The notes: a model not told the origin generated them from the sequence alone. A stretch of 28,144 bases of DNA from Chara braunii (GCA_003427395.1 BFEA01000272.1:1019711-1047854), one strand, 5' to 3'. Counted from the stretch's first letter, positions 1 to 11,410 are shown. Made by a program: numbers and translations.

Positions 1-68
<68 letters not shown>

Positions 69-71
69 ACA

Positions 72-114
<43 letters not shown>
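1..114. repeat. (CT)n/(CA)n microsatellite
   Basis: About 20 bases of CT repeat run directly into a long CA repeat, interrupted once near 67-73. It is simple sequence with no coding content. Confidence 0.97.
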
Positions 115-120
<6 letters not shown>

Positions 121-240
121 AATCCATATGGGTCAGGTTGTCAGCCTGGTGTGCTGCTCATGATGGACAAGAAGTGCCTATCAATAACATGCTTAAGCCA
201 GTTATTCAGACCATGTCATCTGTTGTGGCATCTGCTTCTT

Positions 241-430
241 TCTAGAACAGCTAGTACCTTTTTTTTTCTTTTTTGGCGACAGTAGCCGTTCCGTTGGTGG
301 GGAGCGAACACCTGCTGGTAAACCGGTCCAGCGTCCCTTGACAAAAATGGATACCCACACAAAACGCTTCCCCACGTTATGGCCCAGGGAACCCTGACAG
401 CATTGATTTCTTCCTAGGAGGTATTGACTG
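241..430 (-). mobile_element. Truncated poly(A)-tailed retroelement 3' end (copy A)
   Basis: Read on the minus strand, a short repeat body ends in an A-rich tail, seen as the T-run at about 259-275. The body (GGGGAGCGAACACCTGCTGG, then CCAGCGTCCC, then GACAGCATTGATT) recurs at 9180-9310 and in part at 24480-24520 and 25330-25400. In each copy the tail lies on the same side relative to the body, as expected of 5'-truncated LINE or SINE copies. The copy at 9.1 kb sits at the expected 3' end of the LINE described below, so this may be the tail of the same family (inference). Confidence 0.5.
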
Positions 431-486
431 TCAGTTTTCCTAGTCATTCTCCATCTACCAAGAAGCCTTCCCTCAAAACCGCCTAT

Positions 487-938
487 GGGCCTCGCCGGAT
501 GGCACAAGAAAGAAACGAAACGACCATCGAACTCGCGGGGCTTCGCGAGCCCCTAAAACATCGTGTCGTTGTGCCGAAACGAAACGACCTTCGAACTCGC
601 GGCCCCTAAATCATCGTGTCATTTCGTTTCGTTTATGGTCTCACCTTTCGTTTATGGTCTCACCGCCCGACAGCACATTCGAACTGCCTCGCGGGAGAGA
701 CCTGGCGCACTCCGTTTCGCGGTGATTCACAGCGCCTCCACTGGCCATCGAGAGGACCTGCGAGTTCTCACGCGTGAGTTGCAGGCGGGTACGGAAGGAG
801 CACGTGTGCAGGCTCGCGAACGCGAACTCTGACAGCATTCGCGACTTTCTTCTGACAGGTTTCTTGTGGTCACTGTGCGGCGAGATATTCACAAAACGTA
901 GTTTTTTTCTTCGTTTCGTGTACTGTCCGGCGAGCCCC
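487..938. mobile_element. MITE-like inverted-repeat element, 452 bp, TSD TAT
   Basis: The left end GGGCCTCGCCGGATGGCAC and the reverse complement of the right end GGGGCTCGCCGGACAGTAC form imperfect terminal inverted repeats. Both continue into a GAAACGAAACG stretch. TAT at 484-486 and 939-941 is a candidate 3-bp target duplication. The interior holds a partial duplication (about 511-564 and 576-630, each with CGAACTCGCGG and CATCGTGTC). There is no transposase, so it would be non-autonomous. GGG ends with 3-bp duplications resemble PIF/Harbinger-type MITEs, but TAT is not that group's usual TWA target. Confidence 0.55.
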
Positions 939-1069
939 TATCTCTAGCTCCCAAATGTCTGTAAGCTATTACAGCTTCCTGTCTTTTGTCTATGATTTTG
1001 CTTAGGCCTTCCTGTTTGATTTCTTTCAGGGAAAAAAAAGAAATAACTGCGCGTACAACAGGCCGCCAC

Positions 1070-1258
1070 TCGTGTTTTTTTTTTTCTTGCCTGCGACTTT
1101 TTTTTTTCCTGCACCTGCGACTTTTTTTTCCCACGCCTGCGATTGTTCTTTTTTCCTGCGCCTGCGGCTTTTTTTTTTTTTTTCCTTGCACCTTCGGCAT
1201 TTTTTTTTCTTTTTTTTTTTTTTGCACATGAGTTTTTTTTTTTTTTTTTTTTCGTTGC
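1070..1258. repeat. Poly(T)/CCTGCG imperfect minisatellite
   Basis: Runs of 8-17 T alternate with short GC-rich words such as CCTGCGCCTGCGGC about every 20-35 bases. Lysine- or phenylalanine-rich reading frames across it are by-products of the repeat, not genes. Confidence 0.8.
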
Positions 1259-1260
1259 TC

Positions 1261-1378
1261 ACCCGTGGCTAGGCCACGGCCGAGGTGTCTAGGCCACATT
1301 AGTGGCTGGGCCATGGCCGAAATGTCTAGGCCACGCCCGTGGCTGGGCCACGACCAAGATGTCTAGGCCACGCCCCCG
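1261..1378. repeat. GTCTAGGCCAC tandem repeat
   Basis: The words CTAGGCCAC and GGCC(A/C)(C/T)G recur four times, spaced by about 20-50 bases. Spacers such as GTGGCTGGGCCA are also partly repeated. It directly follows the T-rich minisatellite. Confidence 0.75.
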
Positions 1379-1387
1379 GGGAAACGA

Positions 1388-1453
1388 CCGGTACCAGTAC
1401 CAACCATTTTTGCCAATTGTTGAACTGGCAGGACTGGTACCGCTACCAGTACC
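1388..1453. repeat. GGTACCAGTACC inverted repeats and hairpin
   Basis: GGTACCAGTACC at 1390-1401 is repeated in inverted form around 1433-1453. ACTGGTA (1433-1439) and TACCAGT (1444-1450) form a perfect 7-bp stem with a CCGC loop. Nothing indicates a function. Confidence 0.6.
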
Positions 1454-1479
1454 TGTTTTTTTGCAGTTTAGAACTGCAC

Positions 1480-2880
1480 TGCATTCACATTGCAGTCAGC
1501 TGTTATTCCTGCGAATTTGGAACTCTGTGGCGGTCACAGGTGCAGTTGTCTCAAAAAGAAAAGAAACTGTCCCCTCTCTCTATTTTTAGCCAAATGTCTA
1601 CTTCTATTATAGCCACAAGCTTCACAATGTTGGGCCCCTGTAAGGTCCACTGTTTCCCTTATCACCCAGATTCCTGAACTACTACTCCCTCCAACTTTCC
1701 AAATAATTATCTTGGTCATTTATGTCTGCAAAGTTGGCTCAGCCGCCTCCTCATTCCAATGAGACCCATTCTCCCCAGGGCCTCCTATAGCCAACTCTCA
1801 GAGAAGGTCCTTTGCAATCGCTTTTTCTTCTGCTCTTCCACCATGTGCTCCAACTTTTGCAACCTTTTCTTCCAGTGTACTCTGACCTCCGTTTCTAGTA
1901 ACTTTCTAGTAACTTTCTACCATTATCCTGAACTCGGAGCTCATATCCTGTACGGCAAACACGGTACCTCCCAACGTACGGCTACAACGTGATCTCCAAA
2001 TGACCGACAACCCGGATCTCCTGAACAAATCCAACATAGGCCAATGCTGCAATTGTTTGCTGTCAAGATGAATTAAGTGTGCATGGGAAACCTCTGAGTG
2101 GAAACATTTTGCCACAGTATGCCGATCATCTGCCAAAATATGCATGCATGATGATAGTCCACAAAGCAATGTGATACTGATTCCTTTCATCTTGAGGCAC
2201 ACAATTTTTTGCATAAAGGGGGATCCTTTGTTCTGAGGCCTTGTTTCCTTCGTAAAGTTGGGTCCAACATTCATTTACAGGCACTGCGAGATAAATCAAG
2301 AGCCACTGCAACCCTATGTCATTTTGTGGCCGAATGGAAGTATACTTAGTATAGTAGTCCCAAGCAAAGTGGTTCGTGACCTCCACCAGGATCTGCATTT
2401 GCTTAAGCCATGTTTGGGTGATGATTGGTGTAGGATCTGCTGAATTGTTTCATATCGACTAGCAATGCCTGAATAAGCAAGTAGCCACAACGATGGCGTA
2501 CTATGCAGTACCCATAATCGTGTGGTCCTCGGTGGTCTCGAGGGTCACCTTCAACACTCAAGTGTCGGTTGATACGCGCCTTGAGGGATTAATCTCTCGA
2601 CGCTAGACAGCCGCTAAGGCAGTTGTGAGGCCTACCCTGTTCTACACCGTGTGGAGAGTGGGTGGTGGACATGTTTCGACCCTTTGTGGCGGTTTCCCCT
2701 TATGGTCCTGGAGACAAGCTTCAGTATTGGAGGCCTGGAAAAAGGTCAAGGGGTTTGACTTTGACGATCGCCACGGACATCAACATACAACTATAATAAA
2801 TCAAAAAGAAAAAGGTAAAAGAGGATCTTCCTTTCCTTTCCAGTCAAATTCACTCGATCCTTGCGCACGGTTGCAGTAAA
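1480..2880. other. Intergenic stretch without a recognisable gene
   Basis: No recognisable protein family or RNA was found. Two overlapping minus-strand open stretches (2126-2398 and 1906-2274, about 90 and 122 codons) have non-repetitive composition and could be a frameshifted mobile-element remnant. I recognise no motif in either. Confidence 0.4.
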
Positions 2881-3489
2881 CCGCACGGACACTTTAAATA
2901 TGTATATATATGTAATATGTATACATATATAGAGAGGTATAAGACATCAGACGATCACTTCTTACAATCATTGTGTGACTTCCTTCAAGAATATATACGT
3001 GATCGCAGACAAGTCAAATCACGAGTCCGAACCACAATCATACATGCAATCACATCAGAATTTCACATCAACAGACCACGCACTACACAGGGTCAACTTT
3101 AACCGCTCTCTGCGCTCATACCCCTCGCCTTAGTCATATAAGTTTCGACCTTTGTCCAACCTTCCATAATAAAATACTCAATAAAGTCTGGGTGAAACCT
3201 AACAAAATAATTCAAACCACACGTGCTAAAGCCTTTAGGTTGAATGATGAGAATGAGTTAGAGTTTACTCGTAAACCGACGAATCGACAACCGACCTGTT
3301 ATCAATGATAACAGAAGATGATCCTTGTGGGATCAACTTAAACTAGTCCAATCTTGAATCGAAATGATCAAAGAGGACTTGTAACAGAGCACATGTCAAT
3401 TCCCAAGACTAAATTGTAAGTGTATAGAGAATAAACCTTTATATCACGCCTCACTAAAATATTTATCATAGTTAAGCCTGAACCTACCC

Positions 3490-4130
3490 TAAAACAAGTG
3501 TCAAAGGAAAGGAAAATTTCGGCAATATATTTTTCATACAGGATGGATTGTCAGAATTTTTTCAATCAAAATAAAGTTTACCTTCTTAAAGCTTAAGGGA
3601 ATTTCGGCAGCGCTTCCCGTATGAAAAGTACTTTTTCATAATTTATACGCGTCTGAGTATGAAAATTGAAATGGTCATTAACTCTAACGGGTTAAATTTT
3701 GTGTGACTCCTCGAATTAGCAAAAATTTGGGCAGCATCTCTTTTAGAGAAAGAGACTTCTCAAATCCATACTAAGTCGGATAAGAACCCGAAATATGATT
3801 TGAGTTCTTGCCAAGATAAAATTTAACTAACTCTTTAGATTTGTAAAATTTCGGCAGCACTCCCTCTAGAGAAGTGTCATTCCAAAAATTTGTACAAAGT
3901 TAAATGCAAAATCCGAAAATGATTTAAATTTTCTGAAGTCAAATTTTGTTTAACTTCCTAAATTCCTAAAGATTTTGGCAGCACTTCCCCTAGAAAAGAA
4001 GATTTTTCATATTTTTACTAAGTCATATATAAAACTTAGATAAAAGTCGAACTTAAAAAAAAAACTAAATTTGACTAACTCATTGGTTTTTTGAAAATTT
4101 CGGCAGTGCTTCCTGTAGTGAAAGTAACTT
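3490..4130. repeat. Degenerate ~124-bp array with TTCGGCAGC motif
   Basis: AATTTCGGCAGC(A/G)CTTCCC-like words begin near 3603, 3727, 3850, 3974 and 4099, a steady spacing of about 124 bases. A weaker copy lies near 3518. Between them lie AT-rich diverged stretches containing AAAGT(C/A)...GAAAAT. Similar motifs occur in long terminal repeats of plant LTR retrotransposons (from memory), so the array may derive from one. Confidence 0.7.
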
Positions 4131-4134
4131 TTTC

Positions 4135-4508
4135 AAAATTTATAGAAAGTCAAATATGAAAAAATAAAATTATCCTAGAAAATATTGAATTTGAACTAAG
4201 TAAAATAAACTTAACTCATAAAATGTAAAAATTGAACTAACTCCTGCAACTCCAGCACGTGGCGAGCATATAAAACAATTATTTATCAAAGCTGAAACTC
4301 GGACTAAGTATAGCTCACACTCAAAATTTATAGAAAGTCGAGTTTGAAAAAATAAAATTATCCTAAAAAATATTGAATTTGAACTAAGTAAAATAAACTT
4401 AAATCAGAAAATGTAAGAATTGAACTAACTCCTGCAACTCTAGCACGTGGCGAGCATATAAAACAATTATTTATCAAAGTTGAGACTCAGACTAAGTATA
4501 TCTCACAC
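4135..4508. repeat. 188-bp tandem duplication
   Basis: Two near-identical units, 4135-4322 and 4323-4508, both run from AAAATTTATAGAAAGTC through CTCCTGCAACTC and AGCACGTGGCGAGC to CTCACACTC. They differ at only a dozen or so positions by eye, so this duplication is younger than the 124-bp array beside it. Confidence 0.9.
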
Positions 4509-4599
4509 TCAACCACATGCAAGTTCATACCACAATGGGTAATTACTCTCATCAAAACTCAAAATCATTTAATATAAGACAGTCCATTAAACCGTCAGA

Positions 4600-5378
4600 T
4601 GACGATCTCTTATTCCCATCTTACATATAGCATGATGATAGGTCATTCAGCTTATAAACAATTTCTAACATGCCTTATATTATACACGAACATGTTGCAC
4701 AACTACTTATTTTTTTCTTTGGGCATGTGACGAGACCATTCAACTTATAAACAATGCCTAGTCGCCCTTAAATATTCAAATTTTAATAACTTTCTTACTT
4801 GTCTTCGAAAGAAAAAAATATGGGCAGGGGATTGAGTCATTCAACTTAGAAACAATGCTCAGTTTGTCCAAGTGACTATCAATTATACTTTTTATTTTTC
4901 TTTCTCTTCTTAGTTATATGGCTCATGGTTGGACCATTCAGCTTAAAAACAATGTCCAACCACTTGTTCACATGCAAATAAAGGAAAAAATACTTCCAAC
5001 TGTACTCCATTTATACTTATGTGCGTGACTTCAGGCTAAAACCATTTAACTTAAAAACCATAGTTAGTCCTCCACCAAAATTCTCTCTTAAAATGAAACA
5101 AGAGACCGAACCATTCAACTTATAAACAATGTCCAGTTTATCCTAAGTCACTCCAACTTATGAAATCATGAAGTTTGACCTTTCAACCTAACTTCGGTCA
5201 GAAACCCCAAAAGAAACAGATAGACCAAGCCACTCAGCTTAGAAACAATGCTTGGTCTCGAAGATAAGTTAGGCAAACCTTTCAAAATAAACATAGCAAC
5301 CAAGTTGTTTAACTTAAAGCCAACGCCCGGTCCTTCAAAAAACAACCAATAAATATAGTATTGAGTCATTCAACTTAT
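4600..5378. repeat. Degenerate array with CATTCAACTTA...AAACAATG motif
   Basis: Variants of CCATTCAACTTAtAAACAATGTCCAG occur near 4642, 4737, 4835, 4935, 5040, 5115, 5228, 5304 and 5362, every 60-115 bases. The last copy is split by the mitochondrial insertion: it stops after CATTCAACTTAT and AAACAATGTCCAACC resumes at about 5669. Confidence 0.75.
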
Positions 5379-5540
5379 GATTTTGAGGGTCATCCGTTAC
5401 GAAAAGACTTTCCCTTAAGTGGATATGTGGAAGTACGATACGATGATTCAGAGAAACGTGTGATTTCTGAGCCTATTGAAATGACTCAAGAATTTCGTTA
5501 TTTTGATTTTTCGAGTCCTTGGGTCCCTGAAGATGGATAG
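5379..5540 (+). pseudogene. nad9: nad9 3' end in a nuclear mitochondrial insertion (NUMT)
   Basis: Fifty-three codons plus a TAG stop read as the C-terminus of plant-type mitochondrial NADH dehydrogenase subunit 9, a complex I subunit. Recognisable blocks are [35 protein letters not shown] and SPW near the end. Nothing upstream of codon GAT (5379) continues the protein, because it abuts nuclear repeat DNA (CATTCAACTTA). The gene is therefore 5'-truncated and cannot work here. The frame is fully intact, suggesting a fairly recent transfer. In most plants and charophytes nad9 is mitochondrial, so this is read as DNA moved to the nucleus rather than a relocated functional gene. Confidence 0.9.
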
Positions 5541-5590
5541 AACTAATAAAAAAAAAATGTAATCCCGGGTGAGAAGAGAGCATGAAATTT

Positions 5591-5668
5591 ATGAACAAAT
5601 TTGCTGGAGCGGAACTATCTACTTTATTAGAACAAAGAATTACAAATTATTACACCAAATTACAAGTG
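5591..5668 (+). pseudogene. atp1: atp1 5' end in the same NUMT
   Basis: Twenty-six codons from ATG at 5591 read MNKFAGAELSTLLEQRITNY then YTKLQV, the amino terminus of mitochondrial ATP synthase subunit alpha in its charophyte/bryophyte form. An in-frame ATG nine bases upstream (5582) is also possible. After the valine codon the sequence switches at once to the nuclear repeat (AAACAATGTCCAACC), so the gene is cut off. A 50-bp spacer (5541-5590) separates it from the nad9 stop. The insertion thus carries the junction of two adjacent mitochondrial genes on the same strand, or two fragments joined on insertion. Confidence 0.9.
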
Positions 5669-5692
5669 AAACAATGTCCAACCTTTGGTTAA

Positions 5693-6481
5693 CATGGTCA
5701 AACGCATACAAAATTGTTTTTTCTCCCACCTTCCCCGAGTTCATCTCTTAGTCTGCTTTCAGTCAAAATAAAATAAACTTGAGATTTACACACGCACTCC
5801 TTCCATTTAGTTTGATTGAGTTTTAAAAAGAGAATAAGATTTATAAGGGAACACATACATATCTCTCAGTCATACTAACGAGACATAGTCATAATAGTAT
5901 AATGGGTTCATACATGGGAGAATAAGGTATACTTGATAGTTTCGTATTCCAGAACCTCACCTAGGTTTCGACAGAGCTCCCGCAATCAGTAGCGTGAACC
6001 TCCCACAGAGACTTTGGCACGGATTACGGGTTTCAATCCTCCTTTTCGCCTTCCTCTCCAAACCAAGACACTAGACTTAGAATAAGAAGGGCAGAGGGAG
6101 AAAAGTTAAGTCACTCAGATCCAGGAGAGTTGCACTCAGACTCGTACGAAAGGGGCCTGATTCCTTCAAGCGCTTGACGGACCCTCAATGATGGTCAAAA
6201 CGTAGCAAGGACGGTCGAGACGGTCGATCCTCCAAGTATCCCCCTTTCGGAGCCTAACTATCCCCTCAAAAATAAACATAGCGACCATATTGTTTTGCTC
6301 AAAGCCATGGTCAAACGCATGTAAAATTGTCTTCCTCCCACCTTCCTCCTGTTCATCTCTTAGTCTATTTTCAGTCAAAATAAAAAGAAACTTAAGATTT
6401 ACACACGTACTCCTTCTATTTAGTCTGATCAAGTTCTAAGACGATAATAAAATTTATAAGGGAACACGTGCATATCCCTCC
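5693..6481. repeat. ~175-bp direct repeats at 5693-5868 and 6306-6481
   Basis: Both copies begin CATGGTCAAACGCAT, pass through TCATCTCTTAGTCT, TTTCAGTCAAAATAAA and GATTTACACACG, and end near TTTATAAGGGAACAC. They lie 613 bases apart. A short AAATAAACATAGC(A/G)ACCA word precedes the second copy and also occurs near 5287. The intervening DNA has no gene I can name. The copies may be LTR or untranslated pieces of the retrotransposon whose gag remnant lies next to the second copy. Confidence 0.7.
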
Positions 6482-6986
6482 CGACTTGTTTCCCTCGCTC
6501 AATTTTGGCAAACATCCTATAAAATCGGTTTCGGTATCCCGTGACAGACTCGAGTAGCTTTTGTACTCGATCTTTGATCATGAACAAAGCTTGCTCCGGA
6601 TGAATGTAGTCAAATCAGTTCAAGAAATCTCGTTCAAAGGTTGGGAGGTCTACCCAAACGTAAGTGCTAAACCAATGGTGCACGTCCCCTCCTAATCTGG
6701 TCGGGATGTTGATTCGAGCTTCGTCATTGTCGTACTGTTGTGCTCGTAAGTTAGCTAACCACGCTCCGGCCAAGTGATGTGCAGGATCAAAAAGATACAG
6801 ATCCGGTGGAGCCATAGGTGCTTGAGGCCGCAGAGCCGGGTTAGGCACCGGGTTCTGGTTTTGGGCTTGGTTCACAACCGGTTGAGCGTTCATAGGGGCT
6901 GCTCGTCGTCCAACCGATCTACTCCTTGTTACCACGGGATCGCGTCGCGGCACGTTCCGCTGTCTCGGTCGTCCTCTGTTCGCCAC
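6425..6986 (-). pseudogene. LTR-retrotransposon gag remnant
   Basis: Starting at 6986 on the minus strand, a basic, proline- and asparagine-rich leader is followed by PPDLYLFDPAHHLAGAWLAN, then ARINIPTRLGGDVHHWFSTY and LPTFERDFLN. This pattern fits the core of plant Ty3/gypsy-type Gag (paired aromatic and WF residues in an alpha-helical domain). A TGA at about 6615 interrupts it. The same frame then continues FDYIHPEQALFMIKDRVQKL and GYRNRFYRMFAKIERGKQ to about 6425. Protease, RT and integrase are absent downstream, where the AT-rich repeats begin, so the element is a fragment. Family assignment is by pattern only. Confidence 0.55.
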
Positions 6987-7033
6987 ATCGCTCTGCGCGG
7001 GTTACCCTTTGTATTAAGTCGGAAGTCTGCCAT

Positions 7034-7051
7034 GTGTCGGCTTCGATACCA
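7034..7051 (-). other. Possible tRNA-Met-like primer binding site
   Basis: Read on the minus strand, TTGGTATCGAAGCCGACAC lies about 50 bases upstream of the gag start. It resembles the TGGTATCAGAGC primer binding site of many plant LTR retrotransposons, with two mismatches. I could not find a convincing LTR end (..CA) directly next to it, so the call is weak. Confidence 0.25.
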
Positions 7052-9075
7052 ACCTCACGCCCAGCGTGACTTCCTGATCGAAGCGGGATGGGGGCCCGAA
7101 AGTGCGAAAAGTGGTGTGCCAAGGATTTTAGGAAAGTGGGGGTGGAGTCCCAGGTCGGAACTGAGATCTTCCGTGGCAAGTTTCGGGGGTATAAGCGCAA
7201 AGAGGGTGGTTGCTGGTCGTGTTTGGCGCTTCTAATTTTCGTACGATGGAGGGAAGACCATTTCTTGGGACTTGTGCACAAACGGGAAGCCGCTGATATC
7301 GTGGAGCATAAGGCAGATGCCATGCGCAGTGCATCTCAGACCAAAGATCCCCGGGTGCTTTCCCACAATCACAGTACCAACAGATCTAAACACTCTTGCA
7401 TTCTCGAACAAAATCCCAACAACATTGCCCCTGCCAACGAACTCAACTTCCAAGCCTAAAAGAAATGGGAATCACCATCTCCTCTGATTTCACCTTTGTG
7501 GCCAGTCGCGTGGTTCGACCAGTTGTCGACGCCGCTCGGCTTCAGTGTGGGTTCGCCGAGCGAATTCCGAGGCTCGATAGGCCTGGTGCTGCCGACACTT
7601 TTCTCACGGTATGCGGGGCCAATAGCGGGCTATAGAATTTCACGGCACCACCGTGAGTTGGTGCTATGGAAGGAGGAGGTGGAAGGGAGGGAAACTGGTA
7701 GTAATAACGATGAAACCGGGGGATATGAAATACTGCGTGTTATAAGTATCCGGATAATCGGGGCCCCTAGGATCGTTAGTTATGGCACAATGAAAGTCCC
7801 TCGCACACAATCGATCTCTTTCTGTCAGACAGGGGAATTCCAGATTTCTTAAGTTCCCCCGCCGTCTGAGTTGTTCACCTTCCCAATATTCACGGTATTT
7901 CGGGTCCCTCAGATTATCACGGTTGGACATCCAAGAGGGAAATTTTGCAGCCATATCCGTTTAGAAAGCTCGGTCCCATGCATCATCGTACGAAGTTCCA
8001 AGCTGACTCACGCAGGCGAGTGCGTACGTAGCGACTCAGTTTCCTCGAGATCGCGGTTGTACGCGAGCGTGCACGTGAGAAACAGCGGGTTGGCTCAGTG
8101 TGTCAATCGCATTCAACGTGTATGCAGATATCTTATCTCTGCGGCGTCGGGTGAGATCTGATCATTACATATCATACATGTGACAAAAAGGAGGAAAGAA
8201 GAGAAAATATCGTCAACTTCTTATAGCACCCTTGTCGATCGAAAGTATAACTAAACCAAAATATAATTATATCTGAGCATATATCTCACGTAAGTGAGCA
8301 GTAGACAGAGTAGAAACGGACATTGCAAAACAAGACTGGAAAAAAATCCGAAAGGATCGCTTGATAAAAGGAGACTCACATTCATTCCATGCATACATAC
8401 AAAATACAAACGACAAGGAAAATCCGAGACGATTTACAAAAGAAGTCCAAAAAGAAGGCCGCGATAAAATCGACCATATCCGGATCCAAAATTATACAGA
8501 TGAACAGAAGAAAAGAAAGGAACAACAAAAAGAACCTTATCCCACACACACACAACTGCTCTCTTTCTCTCTCTCTCCCTCTTCGCGCTCCGGATGAGGG
8601 TAGTCCGTCGCCTCGCATTAACACAGAGTTGTCACCCCGCTTGGTTCGAGCATGCAAGCCAGGTCCGCCCGTGCGCCACAGTTTGTCGTGGCCTCGCACG
8701 TCAACCCCGCATACCCGACACCAGCTCGTCGGATCGCCCAACTCTCACAATCACTCACCTTCCAGACTTGCTCGTTAGCTGCCCCTCACTGATCGCGCTA
8801 ACCTCGAAATTCTTAGAGAGTAAACTAATCGCGCTCGCGAAATTTATATTATGCATGTCTCCGCGAAAGGCACGGGATTAAGCCCAGGTGGACAAGAGAA
8901 GAAAAGAGGAAGTGCCTACATCTACATGGCCAGGCCGAGGCGTGGGGGATGGTGTGGGGGTCCTAGCCACACTCCACGCATCGATCTGGTCATGCAGGCG
9001 CTTCGGCCAATTAGAACAACGTATACGAGGCGAGATACCGAGAGAAGAAGGCGGGTAAACACAAGGAAACCAAGA
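7052..9075. other. No firm gene; possible LTR/leader of the minus-strand retrotransposon
   Basis: By position this could be the LTR and leader of the element with the gag remnant, but no LTR boundaries are visible. A minus-strand open stretch at 7664-7954 (containing MSNRDNLRDPKYREYWEGEQ) has protein-like composition with no recognised family. CT-rich sequence lies at 8561-8585. Confidence 0.3.
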
Positions 9076-10022
9076 AAGAAGAAAGATACAATTTTTTTTA
9101 TTTATTTTTTTTAAATTCTCTTCCAGTGCTAGAGGTGCTGGTAAGAGCAGATACCGCTAGCACCTGAGGGGAGGCTCCGTCTATTGGTGGGGAGCAACAC
9201 CTACTGGAAAACGGGTCCAGCGTCCCTGATACAGACAAAGTTTTTGGTATGTCAAGAAAAAGTAGTGGGAATCTCCTGCCAGCATTGATTATTCTGGAAT
9301 CCAGAGGATTGACTGAGCAAGAGTTTTCGGAAGAAGGAAAGGAGCCTCTTCGCCTTGAACCAGGCGCCAGATGTCTGCTACTAAAAACTAGTTCTTCTCC
9401 TTCCGCCCCTTCCCAATTATGGTCTCGAACATTCAAGGGTCCAACGTCCCTTGCTGGAAAATGGGTCCAGCGTCCCCTATACAGATTGCTTTGTCCTCCA
9501 AGGATTTAACTGTGCGGGATTCTTCAGGAGTAACTGGACCGTCGGATCAGTCGTGCTTTCCTGGCAGCTTCCTGTGTTACTTGTCAACCCGTCGCTTCCT
9601 TTCTCATCCCTGTCAGTCGTTAGTCATGCGTGAGGCCCTTGTTCATTCTACACCGTACCATTGGATGTCGACCATCGTCAATTGGTGGGGTGGGAATGGA
9701 TCGGGGAAGTCTGTAGGTGGTCGTAGTGGTATTTCCTATCCCACCGTAGTCCAGTCCCCGAAGTTGATAGCGTAGTCTCTTCTGAACTCACCCTGGTCGC
9801 ATTCCTGGGCAAGCTTGCCGTCCTATCGAACAACAGCGATCTAGCCCCCGTTCACATTGCCCAACCAGTCCCCGGAGAACTGCTGAATTGCTTGTGTTAT
9901 GTCATTTGGTGTATGCAACAACTCTAGTTGGTTCTTCACTTTTTGTCATTGTACACGAAGTTCTTGTTGTATGTATTGCTTTATCATGTCTTATACCTCT
10001 TCCCCGGCTATGTGGACCCCCT

Positions 10023-11356
10023 CTATTGCATAGGTGTAACGTTTTCTCCAAAGGGGGTCCACATGACTGCTCTCCGACCTAACATGAACGTATTATTTTC
10101 GAAGACATTGTCAATGGGGGAGGACCAGGTCTCGCACAGTTTGGCTCTCCAGTCCCATGGGCAATTAGAGCCGGTGTCCAGTTTGGTCCAGATTGTGTCC
10201 CACCACCGCCACGTGAGCACCGCCCCCAGACATTGCATGAATATATGCTCTATAGTTTCCGGTAGTCTACGGGAGGGGAAGGCGGTGTGGCACGATCTGC
10301 ACCATGGTAGTGCCCGACCCTTCTGCTCTAGATATGTACGGCCTATCAGCCAATCGTTTGTGGGCAGGCAACGATGTTCTATCTGCCATTGCAGTGAGGC
10401 CATCTTCGTTGGCCTGGACCTTGTGGCAGTGAATCATCGAATGGGGCAGATTGCCTTTGTTCCTACATTGAGATGAGATCTCCATCGGGCCTTCACTGTT
10501 TCTTTAATATTAACTTTTGGGCGCAACAGGTGATAGGTAGCCTTCACCGTCAAGGTGTGTAGTTTTAATCTCTCCCCCGTCGTACGTGTTTGTGGGCGGG
10601 ACCACTGCCATTCCTCAGGATGAAAAGGAAGTTCAGCTATAGGAATGTCTGGTTGATATACAATCCATGAATCTTTGTCCTGCAACACCCGGATTCTGTG
10701 CAGATATGAATTTCTGCACCTTCGCACCACGTCTGGAATGTAGCGGGTGAGCACGTTGTCGTTGCCAATGTGGAAGAGATTGGTCAAGGTTTCTTCCGCC
10801 TGTACCTCTATCACGTTGCCTACACTCTCCGCATCTCCCGGGGCGGTTACCCAGTCCCTATCTGTCAGCCTCGACCCTTTGCGCAAGATACGGACCCAAT
10901 CTAGGGGGATAGCAAAAATCAAGGTTTCGATGTGTTCTTCGATTTTGTGGCAGTACCTTAGTGTGATTCTTAGTTGTTGCGTCGATTTCCAGTCTCTCAC
11001 TTGTGTGCCCCATATATCTTTTATTCTGTTTTTGTCCCAGCCCTTCCACGGGGCACTGAAGCTACAATTTATACTCTGCTGTTCCAGTCCGTTATTTTCC
11101 TGTTGTCGAAAAGGGGTTGGCGCGCCACCTCATCCCACCTGGTAGGAGAGGGTTTGTCGGGGAGCGGCAGCTGGCGCCAGACTTTCACGACCTGGACCCA
11201 AAAGTCGTCCCTGGCCAAATCCGAGTGGGTTGTGTCTCGGCCTGGAGCTTGCCCGTTTCGACGGGACCGTGGCACTGTCCAGTAACGGTCTTCCAGCCAG
11301 GTTAGCGAGCTAACTCCCTGCGGTGTCTGAGGAGCAAGTCTAGCTATTTTTTCCAA
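10023..11356 (-). pseudogene. LINE C-terminal region with zf-RVT zinc-binding motif
   Basis: From 11356 the frame reads through WLEDRYWTVPRS to about 11069. It then shifts and continues from 11000 (MRDWKSTQQLRITLRYCHKI) to 10434, and on to 10023. The last part holds WCRSCHTAFPSRRLPETIEH followed by IFMQC, a C-x2-C...H-x3-C arrangement typical of the zf-RVT domain after plant LINE RTs. The closing part (WTPFGENVTPMQ) has no named motif. It lies directly downstream of the thumb segment in the same element. Confidence 0.75.
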
Positions 11357-11410
11357 TGCAAGGGCCTGCCATGGGAGATGTTTAGTGAAAAGTAATGATC
11401 CATTGAATTG

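Noticed and set aside
889-1314. Lysine-rich and phenylalanine-rich open frames on both strands
   Set aside because: They arise from the poly(T)/CCTGCG minisatellite; low-complexity translation with no domain.
5166-5369. Minus-strand 67-codon frame in the AT-rich array
   Set aside because: Lies inside a degenerate tandem repeat and repeats in part at 6166-6432; no domain.
8382-8778. Overlapping ~120-codon frames on both strands
   Set aside because: CT-rich and basic low-complexity translation with no recognisable motif on either strand.
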